A stretch of 64,000 bases of DNA from Bacteroidales bacterium (GTDB lineage: Bacteria; Bacteroidota; Bacteroidia; Bacteroidales; Porphyromonadaceae), in NCBI GenBank assembly GCA_004555765.1, contig SFHG01000003.1, positions 4,313-68,312 on the forward strand, given 5' to 3'. The position numbers were made by a program, and so were the translations under genes. Numbering within the stretch: position 1 is the first letter of the stretch; each line of letters opens with the position of its first letter. The notes beneath the pieces are model-generated. The model ran no database searches, was not told where the DNA came from, and saw nothing but the letters and a program-made list of their open reading frames with translations. Below, piece by piece: positions 1 through 7,651 of the stretch.

Positions 1-1
1 C

Positions 2-475
2 GGTATCACCGACCTTCTCAATGACCCGTCGCTCAACACGGAAGAGTTCATAATCCCCGTGGAGGGCTACCCGAACCTGTCGCTGCTACAGACCGGCACC
101 ATCCCGCCGAATCCTGCGGAAATCCTTTCACGCTCCCGCCTGGACGGGATTTTTGCAGAGCTTAGAGAGAAGTACGACTACATCGTCGTCGACTCCGCTC
201 CTTGTGGTCCGGTAGTGGATACGCTCGTTATGAGTCGTGTGGCAGATGCCACCGTATATGTCACGAGAGCCGAGAAGACCGAAAAGAAGGACTTCGACTA
301 CATCAATTACCTCTCCGATGCCCAAAAGCTGCCCAACGTCAGCATCCTTGTCAACGGCGTCGACTTTATGGCCGCGAAGAAAGGGTATGGCAAATACGGA
401 CACAACTATGGGTACGGATATGGCTATGGTTACGGCTACGGTTACGGCTACGGTAAGAATAAAGAGAAAAAATAA
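2..475 (+). CDS. Tyrosine-protein kinase of exopolysaccharide export (Wzc/BY-kinase type), C-terminal part
   Basis: The gene enters the window already open; no start codon is visible, and 157 residues can be read. The motif YDYIVVDSAP around visible residue 58-67 is the Walker B-like aspartate block of bacterial tyrosine (BY) kinases fused to polysaccharide co-polymerases. The protein ends in a tyrosine cluster with ten Tyr, eight of them in an unbroken Tyr-Gly repeat, followed by KNKEKK. In this family the C-terminal tyrosines are autophosphorylated in trans and tune chain length and export of capsule or exopolysaccharide at the inner membrane. The regular YG repeat is more uniform than the usual scattered tyrosines. 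The identification rests on the Walker B block plus the tail; the Walker A motif and transmembrane part lie outside the window. Confidence 0.85.
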   Translation, partial: GITDLLNDPSLNTEEFIIPVEGYPNLSLLQTGTIPPNPAEILSRSRLDGIFAELREKYDYIVVDSAPCGPVVDTLVMSRVADATVYVTRAEKTEKKDFDYINYLSDAQKLPNVSILVNGVDFMAAKKGYGKYGHNYGYGYGYGYGYGYGYGKNKEKK

Positions 476-496
476 CCCCTCTTCCCGAAAAAATTG

Positions 497-994
497 ATGT
501 CAGGTTCAACAGGATCGAGACGCACGTTCTTCATCGCCGTCGACTTCGACGGCACTATCGTCACGCACAAGTACCCGAAAATCGGCGATCCCATCCCCGG
601 CGCGATGTCTGTCCTCCGCCAACTCATCCGCGACGGTCACAAACTTATCCTTTGGTCCGTGCGTGAAGGGGCGCTCCTTGAGGAAGCCGTGAATTACTGC
701 AAAGAGCACGGAATTACTTTCTACGCCGTCAATAGAGACTATCCGGAAGAGCAAAAGAGCGACGAGGCTTTTTCCCGCAAACTCAAAGTGGACGTATTCA
801 TCGATGACAGAAATATCGGCGGACGGCTCGACTGGGAACTCGTCTATAAAATGATCAGCGAAGGCAGGCCGTTTGTCTCCCCTTACTCCAATGTCATACT
901 CGACCGCACACAGGAAGAGATGATGGAGAAGTACCGCACCAAGCGCCGTAGGAAGGGCTTTTGGAGCAAGTTGATGGGCTCACTCAAGGGCTGA
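497..994 (+). CDS. HAD-superfamily phosphatase, small BT0820-like family
   Basis: A 165-residue cytoplasmic protein. Near the N-terminus DFDGT (residues 16-20) supplies the nucleophile Asp16 and acid/base Asp18 of HAD hydrolases. LWSVREG is the usual motif II serine/threonine region, and VFIDDRNIGG near residue 95-104 gives the paired acidic residues that bind magnesium. There is no cap domain of any size, so the substrate is probably macromolecular or exposed; it cannot be read from the sequence. I chose the ATG at 497 over the TTG at 494. It begins 21 bases after the kinase stop and may be co-transcribed with the polysaccharide genes. A repeat-derived terminator follows at 1050. Confidence 0.75.
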   Translation: MSGSTGSRRTFFIAVDFDGTIVTHKYPKIGDPIPGAMSVLRQLIRDGHKLILWSVREGALLEEAVNYCKEHGITFYAVNRDYPEEQKSDEAFSRKLKVDVFIDDRNIGGRLDWELVYKMISEGRPFVSPYSNVILDRTQEEMMEKYRTKRRRKGFWSKLMGSLKG

Positions 995-1049
995 AACAGA
1001 GAGCGGGATTACTGACGCAGTCCGGCTACCCGGACTACCGGCTATTTCC

Positions 1050-1089
1050 GGTACAGACCAAGCGCATCTCTTTGGTCTGTACCTTTTTC
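1050..1089 (+). terminator. Intrinsic terminator after the HAD gene
   Basis: GGTACAGACCAA (1050-1061) and TTGGTCTGTACC (1072-1083) form a perfect 12-bp stem with a 10-base loop, followed directly by a T-rich tract. It is built from the dispersed GGTACAGACC repeat. Confidence 0.85.
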
Positions 1090-1129
1090 TTTTCTCGGTA
1101 CGTACCACGATAGCGTCCCGGCCCGTACC
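1050..1129. repeat. Dispersed palindromic intergenic repeat, copy 1
   Basis: The first module is the terminator hairpin at 1050-1083. A second pair of half-sites follows: GGTACGTACC near 1097-1106 and GGCCCGTACC ending at 1129. The rest of the gap up to 1200 shows nothing else I can name. Confidence 0.75.
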
Positions 1130-1208
1130 ATCTCCCCAAGACCTTTGCTTACCATCTCATCCCCAATAAGACCTCACATCCGAAACCGGGGTGGAGCGGG
1201 AGACAAGA

Positions 1209-1239
1209 TTTGGAGATTTGGGAAAAAAGTGTAACTTTG
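1209..1239 (+). promoter_or_regulatory. Consensus Bacteroides-type promoter of the methionine leader
   Basis: TTTG at 1209-1212, a 19-base spacer, then TAACTTTG at 1232-1239. Both boxes and the spacing match the published Bacteroides -33/-7 consensus (TTTG, TAnnTTTG). Transcription would begin around 1245, some 70 bases before the leader peptide. Confidence 0.8.
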
Positions 1240-1317
1240 TCCGTGAGGAAACGCGATGGCGGATGTTCCGCCGCAGGTTTGCTCAAAGAGACCAAAGAGA
1301 TCAGACAATAGGAGTTT

Positions 1318-1425
1318 ATGCTTTGCGCTACTCGGAATATGTACGGTATGATGATGCGAATGTCTATGCAGATGTCCGCCCATTCGTCGTACCCGAGAGT
1401 AGTAGCACTTCCCCCAAAGATCTAA
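1318..1425 (+). CDS. Methionine-rich leader peptide, 35 aa
   Basis: This short ORF begins at ATG 1318, preceded by AGGAG at 1310-1314, a Shine-Dalgarno-like site that is uncommon in this phylum and sits rather close (3 bases). The peptide opens MLCATRNMYGMMMRMSMQM, giving eight Met in the first 19 residues, then continues through a hydrophilic stretch to PPKI and a TAA. A shorter start at 1339 is possible. The Met codons at 1339, 1348, 1351, 1354, 1360, 1366 and 1372 overlap the first arm of the leader hairpin. The product itself probably has no function; its translation would sense charged tRNA-Met supply for the metY-metX operon downstream. Confidence 0.75.
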   Translation: MLCATRNMYGMMMRMSMQMSAHSSYPRVVALPPKI

Positions 1426-1471
1426 CGAGATAAGCAAAGAAAGCGATATACGCTGAGCTTCAGAGCTACAG

Positions 1472-1511
1472 AGCCGGTATGACGAAAACGAATTCGTCAT
1501 ACCGGCTTTTC
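1472..1511 (+). terminator. Attenuator terminator upstream of metY
   Basis: AGCCGGTATGACGAA (1472-1486) and TTCGTCATACCGGCT (1493-1507) form a perfect 15-bp stem with loop AACGAA, followed by TTTTCTTT. It stands between the leader peptide and metY, so read-through is needed for expression from the 1209 promoter. Confidence 0.9.
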
Positions 1512-1577
1512 TTTGTGCAAAAAATCAGACACCAAGCAATCATCAACAATAAACCCTACCAAACAAACATTACATTT

Positions 1578-2870
1578 ATGAGTACGACAAAACAAACTCA
1601 CGCCCTCGAAACCCTTTCTCTCCACGCCGGCTTCGACCCCTCCGCGGATGCCTTCGGCTCCATCAACGTTCCCCTGTACCAAAATACGGCCTACGCGTTC
1701 CCCAACAGCAAATACGCGGCAGACCTCTTTGCCCTCAAAATCGGAGGTCTCATCTACACCCGCCTCAATAACCCCACCACCGGCATCCTCGAGAACCGCA
1801 TCGCGGCCATTGAGGGCGGCATCGGAGCCGTAGCCACTTCCTGCGGACAGTCGGCCATCGCCACGGCACTACTATCGCTCTTGGTCTCCGGCGACCATAT
1901 CGTAGCTTCCGGCAGCCTCTACGGGGGGACATTCAACCTCCTCAGCCATACACTGCCGCGCTTCGGCATCACGACGACTTTCGTGGATGCCAACGACCCC
2001 GAAGCCGTCCGCGCCGCCATCAAGCCGGAGACGAAAGTCGTCTTCGCCGAAGTCGTCGGTAACCCCAGGCTCGACTTCGTGGATATACCCCGCCTTGCGA
2101 AAGTGGCGCACGAAGCCGGTCTCCCGCTCTTTGCCGACAATACCTGCACACTCGGTCTCTACCGTCCTCTGGATGAGGGTGCGGACGTGGAGTTTCTCTC
2201 ACTGACGAAGATTGCCGCAGGTGACGGATCGACCCTCGGCGGTGCGATCATCGACAGCGGGAAGTTCGATTGGTCCAAAGGTCTTTTCCCGCAGCTCGTG
2301 GATGAAGACCCCTCGTACCACGGCATCAAGTTTGCCGAAGCCTTCGGCAGCGCCGCATTCATCTTTTGGCTCGTCGCCGTCGGACTCAGAGACTTCGGTG
2401 CGTGCATCTCGCCCTTCAACTCCGCCCAGCTCATCAAGAGCCTCGAGACCCTGAAGATACGCGTGGAGCAGCACTCCAAAAACGCCCTCGAGATCGCTCG
2501 TTGGCTCGAAAATCACCCCCTCGTGGAGTGGGTGCGCTACCCGAAGCTCCCGAGCCACGAAGCCTATGCGCTCGCTAATGAGAAACTCACCCGCGGCGGT
2601 GGCGTCATAGTGACCTTTGCCCCAAAGGGAGGCTATGAGGCGGCTAAGAAAGTGGCAGAAAGCACGAAACTTTTCAAACTGGTGGCCAACTTCGGTGACT
2701 CCAAGTCCCTCATTGTCCACTCGGCAAGCACGACACACGCGCAGCTCTCGAAAGAGGATCTCGTGAAAGCCGGTGTCTCGGAAGACCTCATCCGCCTCTC
2801 CATCGGTCTCGAGAATACGGAAGACCTCAAGCAAGACCTTGACCAAGCCCTCAGGAGCAGCCAGAGATGA
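1578..2870 (+). CDS. metY: O-acetylhomoserine sulfhydrylase (PLP-dependent)
   Basis: A 430-residue Cys/Met-metabolism PLP enzyme that makes homocysteine from O-acetylhomoserine and sulfide in the cytoplasm. The N-terminal ETLSLHAG, the tyrosine-containing YTRLNNPT phosphate-binding segment, and LTKIAAGDGSTLGG with the PLP lysine at residue 211 are typical; the C-terminal SLIVHSASTTH and RLSIGLEN complete the family signature. The ATG at 1578 is chosen because homology to the family starts there; an extension to 1479 would run through the terminator hairpin. The stop overlaps the metX start by four bases (ATGA). Expression is probably set by the attenuator upstream. Cystathionine gamma-synthase/lyase relatives share the fold, but length and the metX neighbour favour MetY. 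Confidence 0.93.
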   Translation: MSTTKQTHALETLSLHAGFDPSADAFGSINVPLYQNTAYAFPNSKYAADLFALKIGGLIYTRLNNPTTGILENRIAAIEGGIGAVATSCGQSAIATALLSLLVSGDHIVASGSLYGGTFNLLSHTLPRFGITTTFVDANDPEAVRAAIKPETKVVFAEVVGNPRLDFVDIPRLAKVAHEAGLPLFADNTCTLGLYRPLDEGADVEFLSLTKIAAGDGSTLGGAIIDSGKFDWSKGLFPQLVDEDPSYHGIKFAEAFGSAAFIFWLVAVGLRDFGACISPFNSAQLIKSLETLKIRVEQHSKNALEIARWLENHPLVEWVRYPKLPSHEAYALANEKLTRGGGVIVTFAPKGGYEAAKKVAESTKLFKLVANFGDSKSLIVHSASTTHAQLSKEDLVKAGVSEDLIRLSIGLENTEDLKQDLDQALRSSQR

Positions 2871-3814
2871 ATAAGATTAGGAATCTTGTACTCAAAGACT
2901 TCGAGACCGAGAAGCACGGCACCCTCGGGGAGGTACCGCTGAGCTATGAGCTCGCGGGCCTTCCCCTCGGTCGCGGTCCCGTCGTCCTCGTCAATCACGC
3001 CCTCACGGGCAACTCGTCCGCAGCAGGTCCCGACGGCTGGTGGGCAGACCTCATCGGTCCCGGTAAAGCGATCGCGACGGAGGAGTACACCATCCTCGCT
3101 TTCAATATCCCCGGCAACTGCTACGAGTCCGTCCCCCTACCCCGTCACGACCTTTTCACCGTAAAGGACATCGCCCGCCTCTTCATCCTCGGGATAGAGA
3201 CTCTCGGCATCCGGAAGCTCCGCGCGGTCATCGGTGCCTCCCTCGGCGGGGGTATCGTCTGGCAGATGGCAGTTCTCTCTCCCGACCTCGCAGAGCTGTA
3301 CCTTCCCATCGCCACGCATTACAAAGCCGACGCCTGGCTCTTGGCACAGACACGGGTACAGGAGATCCTTCTCTCGGGAGCGCACCCCCTGCACGACGCG
3401 CGGATTCACGGGATGCTCTGCTACCGCACCCCCGAGAGTTTGGACAAGAGGTTTGGGGACGACACAACGGCAGACGGCACACCGAAAATCGTCGACTGGC
3501 TCGAGTTTCACGGCAGGCGGCTTGAAGAGCGCTTCGCCCTCGAAGCCTATAAGGTAATGACCTACCTCACGGGACAGATTCACGCCGCAGACAGCCCGGA
3601 GGAGCTTCGCCCCATTGCCCGAAAAGTGTCCCTCATCAGCATTGATAGCGATCTCCTTTTCCCGCACGCGCTGACGGAAGACCTCGCCCGAGCCATCGGT
3701 GCCAAGCACTACACCATCCACTCCATCCACGGTCACGATGCGTTTCTGATGGAGTACGCACAGCTGTCGGAGATCGTAAAGGAGATTTTTTCAAGCACTG
3801 AAACCGGCACATAA
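2867..3814 (+). CDS. metX: Homoserine O-acetyltransferase
   Basis: An alpha/beta-hydrolase of 315 residues that transfers acetyl from acetyl-CoA to homoserine, the step just before MetY. HALTGNSSAAG (residues 44-54) and the nucleophile elbow GASLGG with Ser125 are diagnostic; the acid is probably Asp in SIDSDLLFP, and His290 in HGHDAFLMEY completes the triad. It is somewhat shorter than many MetX proteins (about 350-380) but of the length common in Bacteroidota. It overlaps metY by ATGA, so the two are translationally coupled. Confidence 0.92.
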   Translation: MNKIRNLVLKDFETEKHGTLGEVPLSYELAGLPLGRGPVVLVNHALTGNSSAAGPDGWWADLIGPGKAIATEEYTILAFNIPGNCYESVPLPRHDLFTVKDIARLFILGIETLGIRKLRAVIGASLGGGIVWQMAVLSPDLAELYLPIATHYKADAWLLAQTRVQEILLSGAHPLHDARIHGMLCYRTPESLDKRFGDDTTADGTPKIVDWLEFHGRRLEERFALEAYKVMTYLTGQIHAADSPEELRPIARKVSLISIDSDLLFPHALTEDLARAIGAKHYTIHSIHGHDAFLMEYAQLSEIVKEIFSSTETGT

Positions 3815-3816
3815 AA

Positions 3817-3873
3817 GGTACAGACCGAAAAGAAGACGCGGGTACGGGCGAAAAAAGTTTCTTGGTCTGTACC
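3817..3873. repeat. Dispersed palindromic intergenic repeat, copy 2
   Basis: GGTACAGACC (3817-3826) and its exact reverse complement GGTCTGTACC (3864-3873) flank a shorter GGTACGGGC half-site. It fills the metX-thrA gap. There is no T-tract on the plus strand, so termination here is doubtful. Confidence 0.75.
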
Positions 3874-3918
3874 ACGCCGTCACCTATCACAGACCAAAAA
3901 AGCATCCGAAAAAGAACT

Positions 3919-6345
3919 ATGGTAATCATTAAGTTTGGGGGACGCTCACTCGGCACCCCGGGTGGCTTGGAGCAGTCCGCCCAAATCGTAAAAGAATCGT
4001 TTGAAAAAGGCGAGAAACCCGTCGTCGTACTCTCCGCCCGCGGCAAGACGACCGACCGTCTCATCGAGCTCACAGAGCTTGCACTTGAGGGCAAAGGGTA
4101 TTCCGCGAAAGTGGGTGAGCTCTTTTCTGCCCAACCGGCGGACGCACCCGTAGATTTCTCAGAAGAGTCCTCCGAACTCCTGCACCTCTTGGAGGGCATC
4201 AACCTCCTCGGCGTCTGTCCGCCCCGGGTCCTCGACCGGGTGCTGTCCTTCGGGGAACGCGTCTCCGTGAAAGTCTTCGCCGACTTCCTCCGCAGGCGGG
4301 GTCTGAATGCCCGCGCCGTCGACTCGGGCGACTTTTTCGTCACGGACGAGACGTTTGGCGATGCCGACATCCTGCCGGAGTCGGAAGGGCGCACAAAAGC
4401 CTATTTCTCCGGACTCTCGGATGAAGTCATCCCCGTAGTCACCGGCTTCATCGCCAAGACCGGGCGTGGGGAGCGGACCACCTTGGGGCGCAACGGCAGC
4501 AATTACTCCGCCACACTCCTCGCCTCATACCTCGACGCTGAGCGGGTCGACAACTTCACTCACGTCGACGGCATCTACACCGCCAACCCCGACCTCGTCC
4601 TCCAGGCACGCAAGATCAAGGCGCTCACCTACTCCGAAGCCGCCGAGCTCGCCCAGTACGGCGCAGACATCCTCCACCACCGCACGGTCGATCCTTTGGT
4701 CAAAAAAGGCATCCCGCTCCGCATCCTCAATACCTTTTCCCCCGACGGCCTCGGTCAGCAAGGCACCGTGATCTCGTCCACCCACGGTGAAGAGCAGGTG
4801 AAGGCACTCGCCACAATCAAAGGGCGGGCGCTCATCTTCTTCGAGGGACAGGAGATGAAAGACCGCCCGGGGCTGGATGCCCGCATCTTCGGGGCAATGA
4901 GCCGTGCGGGGGTCTCCGTCTCCCTCATCTCCCAAGGCTCTTCGGAGCGCGGCACGGGTCTCGTCGTGGCGGAAGCGGACGCAGAGCGGGCTGTACGCGC
5001 GTTTGACGAAGAGTTTGAGCGCGACATCGAAGCGGGTCTTATCAAGCCCGCGGTGGCGGTCAAAGGCTTGGCCATCGTGGCGCTCATAGGGGTGCCGCTC
5101 GCACAGTTCGACCGCCCCTACGGCGCACTGGCACGGCACGGCATCGTCCCCCGTCTCCTCAATAACACCGTCCCCACCAATACCCTCTGCCTCCTCATCA
5201 GCGAGACAGAAGTACCACTCGCCCTCGGAGTGATGCACTCGGAGCTTTTCGACCGCGCCCGCAAGATTCACCTGGCCGTCATCGGTCACGGCAACGTCGG
5301 CGGTGCCCTCATCGACCAAGTCGTCAGACAGCGTGAGGAGATACTCCGGCGCAAAAAACTCTCGCTCGAGATCTTCGCCGTGGCCGGCTCCCGCAAGGTC
5401 TTTTTCCCCACTGAGACACTCCCCGAAGACTGGCGGGAAAGGTTTGAGAACGGGTCAGAAACCCGGGATGCGGTCTCCGACATCATCAATTATGCCCGGG
5501 CACACCACTTGGAAAATCTCGTCCTCGTCGACAACACGTCTTCACTTGAAGTGGCGGCGCGGTACCCGGAGCTCGTGGAAGCGGGCTTTGACCTCGTCAG
5601 CTCCAATAAGGTGGGCAACGTCCAGAGCTTTGCCTCCTACGCCCGACTGCGGGAACTGCTGGAGAAAAACCGCAAGTCCTACCGCTATGAGACAAACGTC
5701 GGAGCCGGACTTCCCATCATCGACTTCCTTAAGCTCCTCCACCTCTCGGGCGACAAGGTGACGGCGATACGCGGGCTCTTCAGCGGCTCACTGGGCTACA
5801 TCTTCGGGGCACTCTCACGGGGGGAGAAGTTTGCCTCCGTCCTCCACAAAGCCGTTGCCGAAGGCTTCACCGAGCCCGACCCGCGCACCGATCTCTCCGG
5901 CATTGATGTGGCACGCAAACTCATCATCCTCGCCCGCGAACTCGACCTCCCTGCCGAGCTCGGTGACGTCGCCGTACAGAGCCTCGTCCCCAAAGCGTAT
6001 GCCTCGGGATCCGTCTCCGACCTTTTTGACCACATTGATGAGGTCGAGAGACACATTGAACGTCTATTCTCGCCCCGTGAAGGCTTCGTGGGACGCTATG
6101 TCGGCTCCCTCACCATGCCCCGGGACGGACACTCTGCGGAGCTATTTTGTCGCATAGAGTCTTTGCCGGAGGACTCCGTATTCGGCCAAACAACCGCCCA
6201 AGACGGGTGCTTCGAGATCTTTACGGAGAACTACGGCACGAACCCCATCGTCATCCGAGGTGCCGGTGCAGGCGCGGAAGTGACCGCGCAGGGCGTCTTC
6301 TCGGACATCCTCCGCACCGCCGAGCGACACAACTCGGTCGGTTAG
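3919..6345 (+). CDS. thrA: Bifunctional aspartokinase / homoserine dehydrogenase
   Basis: An 808-residue fusion catalysing the first and third steps of the aspartate pathway. The kinase domain opens with KFGGRSLGTPGG (residues 4-15); TTLGRNGSNYSA and VDGIYTANPD are further kinase motifs. Two ACT-like regulatory segments (SLISQGSSERG and the stretch following AVKGLAIVALIG) link to the dehydrogenase, which starts with the dinucleotide-binding VIGHGNVGGALIDQ near residue 453 and carries GLFSGSLGYIFG and DPRTDLSGIDVARKL. The start at 3919 (MVIIKFGG) is the family N-terminus; a longer start at 3862 lies inside the repeat. It supplies homoserine for MetX, and threonine synthesis draws on the same product. 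Confidence 0.94.
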   Translation: MVIIKFGGRSLGTPGGLEQSAQIVKESFEKGEKPVVVLSARGKTTDRLIELTELALEGKGYSAKVGELFSAQPADAPVDFSEESSELLHLLEGINLLGVCPPRVLDRVLSFGERVSVKVFADFLRRRGLNARAVDSGDFFVTDETFGDADILPESEGRTKAYFSGLSDEVIPVVTGFIAKTGRGERTTLGRNGSNYSATLLASYLDAERVDNFTHVDGIYTANPDLVLQARKIKALTYSEAAELAQYGADILHHRTVDPLVKKGIPLRILNTFSPDGLGQQGTVISSTHGEEQVKALATIKGRALIFFEGQEMKDRPGLDARIFGAMSRAGVSVSLISQGSSERGTGLVVAEADAERAVRAFDEEFERDIEAGLIKPAVAVKGLAIVALIGVPLAQFDRPYGALARHGIVPRLLNNTVPTNTLCLLISETEVPLALGVMHSELFDRARKIHLAVIGHGNVGGALIDQVVRQREEILRRKKLSLEIFAVAGSRKVFFPTETLPEDWRERFENGSETRDAVSDIINYARAHHLENLVLVDNTSSLEVAARYPELVEAGFDLVSSNKVGNVQSFASYARLRELLEKNRKSYRYETNVGAGLPIIDFLKLLHLSGDKVTAIRGLFSGSLGYIFGALSRGEKFASVLHKAVAEGFTEPDPRTDLSGIDVARKLIILARELDLPAELGDVAVQSLVPKAYASGSVSDLFDHIDEVERHIERLFSPREGFVGRYVGSLTMPRDGHSAELFCRIESLPEDSVFGQTTAQDGCFEIFTENYGTNPIVIRGAGAGAEVTAQGVFSDILRTAERHNSVG

Positions 6346-6362
6346 GCCGCGCTATCTTTTGG

Positions 6363-6370
6363 TATCTTTG
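6363..6370 (+). promoter_or_regulatory. Probable -7 promoter box upstream of the DUF2027-Smr gene
   Basis: TATCTTTG fits TAnnTTTG and lies 82 bases before the chosen start. No clear TTTG box is seen at the right distance. Confidence 0.45.
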
Positions 6371-6451
6371 TAAAAGAGACCTTTGCAGGACTCCAAAAAC
6401 GAGGGGAGAAAGGTTTTATTTTGGCACAAAGAGAAAAAGATACACACAACT

Positions 6452-7555
6452 ATGACCGTGAAAGAAGGCGACCTGGTGCGCTTCCTCAACGCCACCGGTG
6501 GCGGAAAAGTAACCCGCATAGATAAGAATACTTCCACCGTTTATGTCAAAGACGACACCGGATTCGAGCTGCCGGCGCGGATAAGTGAAGTCGTTGTGGT
6601 GACGGAGGGCAGTACCATCGTCCCGAAAGTCCCCGTCCACACCGGACAGGCAAAAGCACCCGCCGGGACGGCTGTGACGACATCGAAGGAAAAAGATGCC
6701 CGTAAGCGGGATCTTGCACACCTCGGCAAAGTCAACGCCTACCTTTGCTTCCTGCCCGAAGAGGGAAAGAAGCCGGGCGAAGAAGGCGGGTTTGAAGCTT
6801 ATCTCGTCAACGACTCGCAGTACGATCTCGTCCTGACCTATACTTCGGGCGAAGATAACTTGAAGCGGACGCTGAGATACCAAGGGGTCATCCCTTTCGA
6901 CTCGGTCGAACTGATAGATACCCTCCGACCGGGTACGGATCTCGACCGGAGGACAAGGAGTTCTTTCGTCCTCGTACCCATCGTGCGGGACGAGACGTTC
7001 ACAAGGAAAGAGCCTTTTGTCGTGGAGCTGAAAGTGGAAGGCGGTAAGTTTTACAAGGCGGGAGCCTTTGAGGAAAACGACTTTTTTGACGATAAGGCCA
7101 TCATTTACCGGCTTGTGGAGGGCGACAAGCCTTTTCAAGCCAAGAAAATCGACGCGGACACGCTCGCGGAAAAGATGATGACGAAGGGAGACGAGAGCCT
7201 CGCTAAGAAGGAAAACCGCGCACGGGTGGGCGAAGCGCGCCGTCCCGGGTCGTCTTCACCGAAAGGTACACCCCTCGTCGTCGACCTTCACGCTTCGGAG
7301 CTTCTTGAGACGACAGCCGGTATGGACAGCAAAGCGATCCTCGAGTATCAGCTGGAAGAGGTACGGCGCGTGATGAAAGCGCACCGCAGGCCTGCGGATA
7401 AAGGGCTCAAGATCGTCTTCATCCACGGCAAGGGCGAAGGTATCCTTCGTGAAGCGGTGGAGAAGCTCATCCGACGCGAGTTTCCGCGGTGCCTCCTTCA
7501 GGATGCGTCGTTCAGAGAGTACGGGTTCGGAGCCACTCAGGTGACGGTACACTGA
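6452..7555 (+). CDS. DUF2027 protein with C-terminal Smr domain
   Basis: A 367-residue cytoplasmic protein found mainly in Bacteroidota. The N-terminal VKEGDLVRFLNATGGGKVTRI looks like a KOW/SH3-like start. The middle is the DUF2027 region. The C-terminal ~90 residues, from VVDLHASELLE through FIHGKGEGILREAV, are a Smr (small MutS-related) domain, the endonuclease-like module of MutS2. The DLHA and HGKGxGxLR motifs are intact, so nucleic-acid binding or nicking is plausible; MutS2 ATPase and clamp domains are absent. The biological role is not known to me. The start at 6452 is chosen over 6383 because the extension would overlap the promoter box. Confidence 0.8.
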   Translation: MTVKEGDLVRFLNATGGGKVTRIDKNTSTVYVKDDTGFELPARISEVVVVTEGSTIVPKVPVHTGQAKAPAGTAVTTSKEKDARKRDLAHLGKVNAYLCFLPEEGKKPGEEGGFEAYLVNDSQYDLVLTYTSGEDNLKRTLRYQGVIPFDSVELIDTLRPGTDLDRRTRSSFVLVPIVRDETFTRKEPFVVELKVEGGKFYKAGAFEENDFFDDKAIIYRLVEGDKPFQAKKIDADTLAEKMMTKGDESLAKKENRARVGEARRPGSSSPKGTPLVVDLHASELLETTAGMDSKAILEYQLEEVRRVMKAHRRPADKGLKIVFIHGKGEGILREAVEKLIRREFPRCLLQDASFREYGFGATQVTVH

Positions 7556-7572
7556 GACGGGAAAGTTTTGGG

Positions 7573-7580
7573 TACCTTTG
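7573..7580 (+). promoter_or_regulatory. Probable -7 promoter box upstream of transketolase
   Basis: TACCTTTG matches TAnnTTTG and lies 72 bases before the tkt start, just after the preceding gene's stop. Confidence 0.5.
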
Positions 7581-7651
7581 AGCTAAAGGAGGGGAAAGAA
7601 AAGACCTTTGACAGATATAGACAATCCAATAACATAAAGACGTTCTCTGCT

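Larger units (their letters stand above)
1245..1511 (+). promoter_or_regulatory. Leader RNA with alternative hairpins (methionine attenuator) upstream of metY
   Basis: The leader starts at the promoter and ends in a terminator 67 bases before metY. A small hairpin lies at 1258-1272 (GGCGGA/TCCGCC). The main hairpin pairs 1327-1330 with 1403-1406, 1331-1335 with 1393-1397, 1341-1345 with 1388-1392, and 1357-1362 with 1381-1386, about 20 base pairs in all. Alternatively TTCGTCGTACC (1383-1393) can pair with GGTATGACGAA (1476-1486), which is 11 pairs with one G-U and would destroy the terminator stem. Met codons of the leader ORF lie inside the first arm. This is the geometry of ribosome-controlled attenuation: stalling on Met codons would free the second arm to act as antiterminator. 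Pairings were read by hand, not folded by program. Confidence 0.75.

Noticed and set aside
1191..1433. 80-residue ORF covering the metY leader
   Set aside because: It lies in another frame than the Met-rich leader, would begin before the promoter's start site, and resembles no protein.
1245..1577. SAM riboswitch upstream of metY
   Set aside because: The context suggested one, but the conserved S-box core (GAGGGA...GAAACCCGGCAACC type) and the short SAM-II core are not present on either strand.
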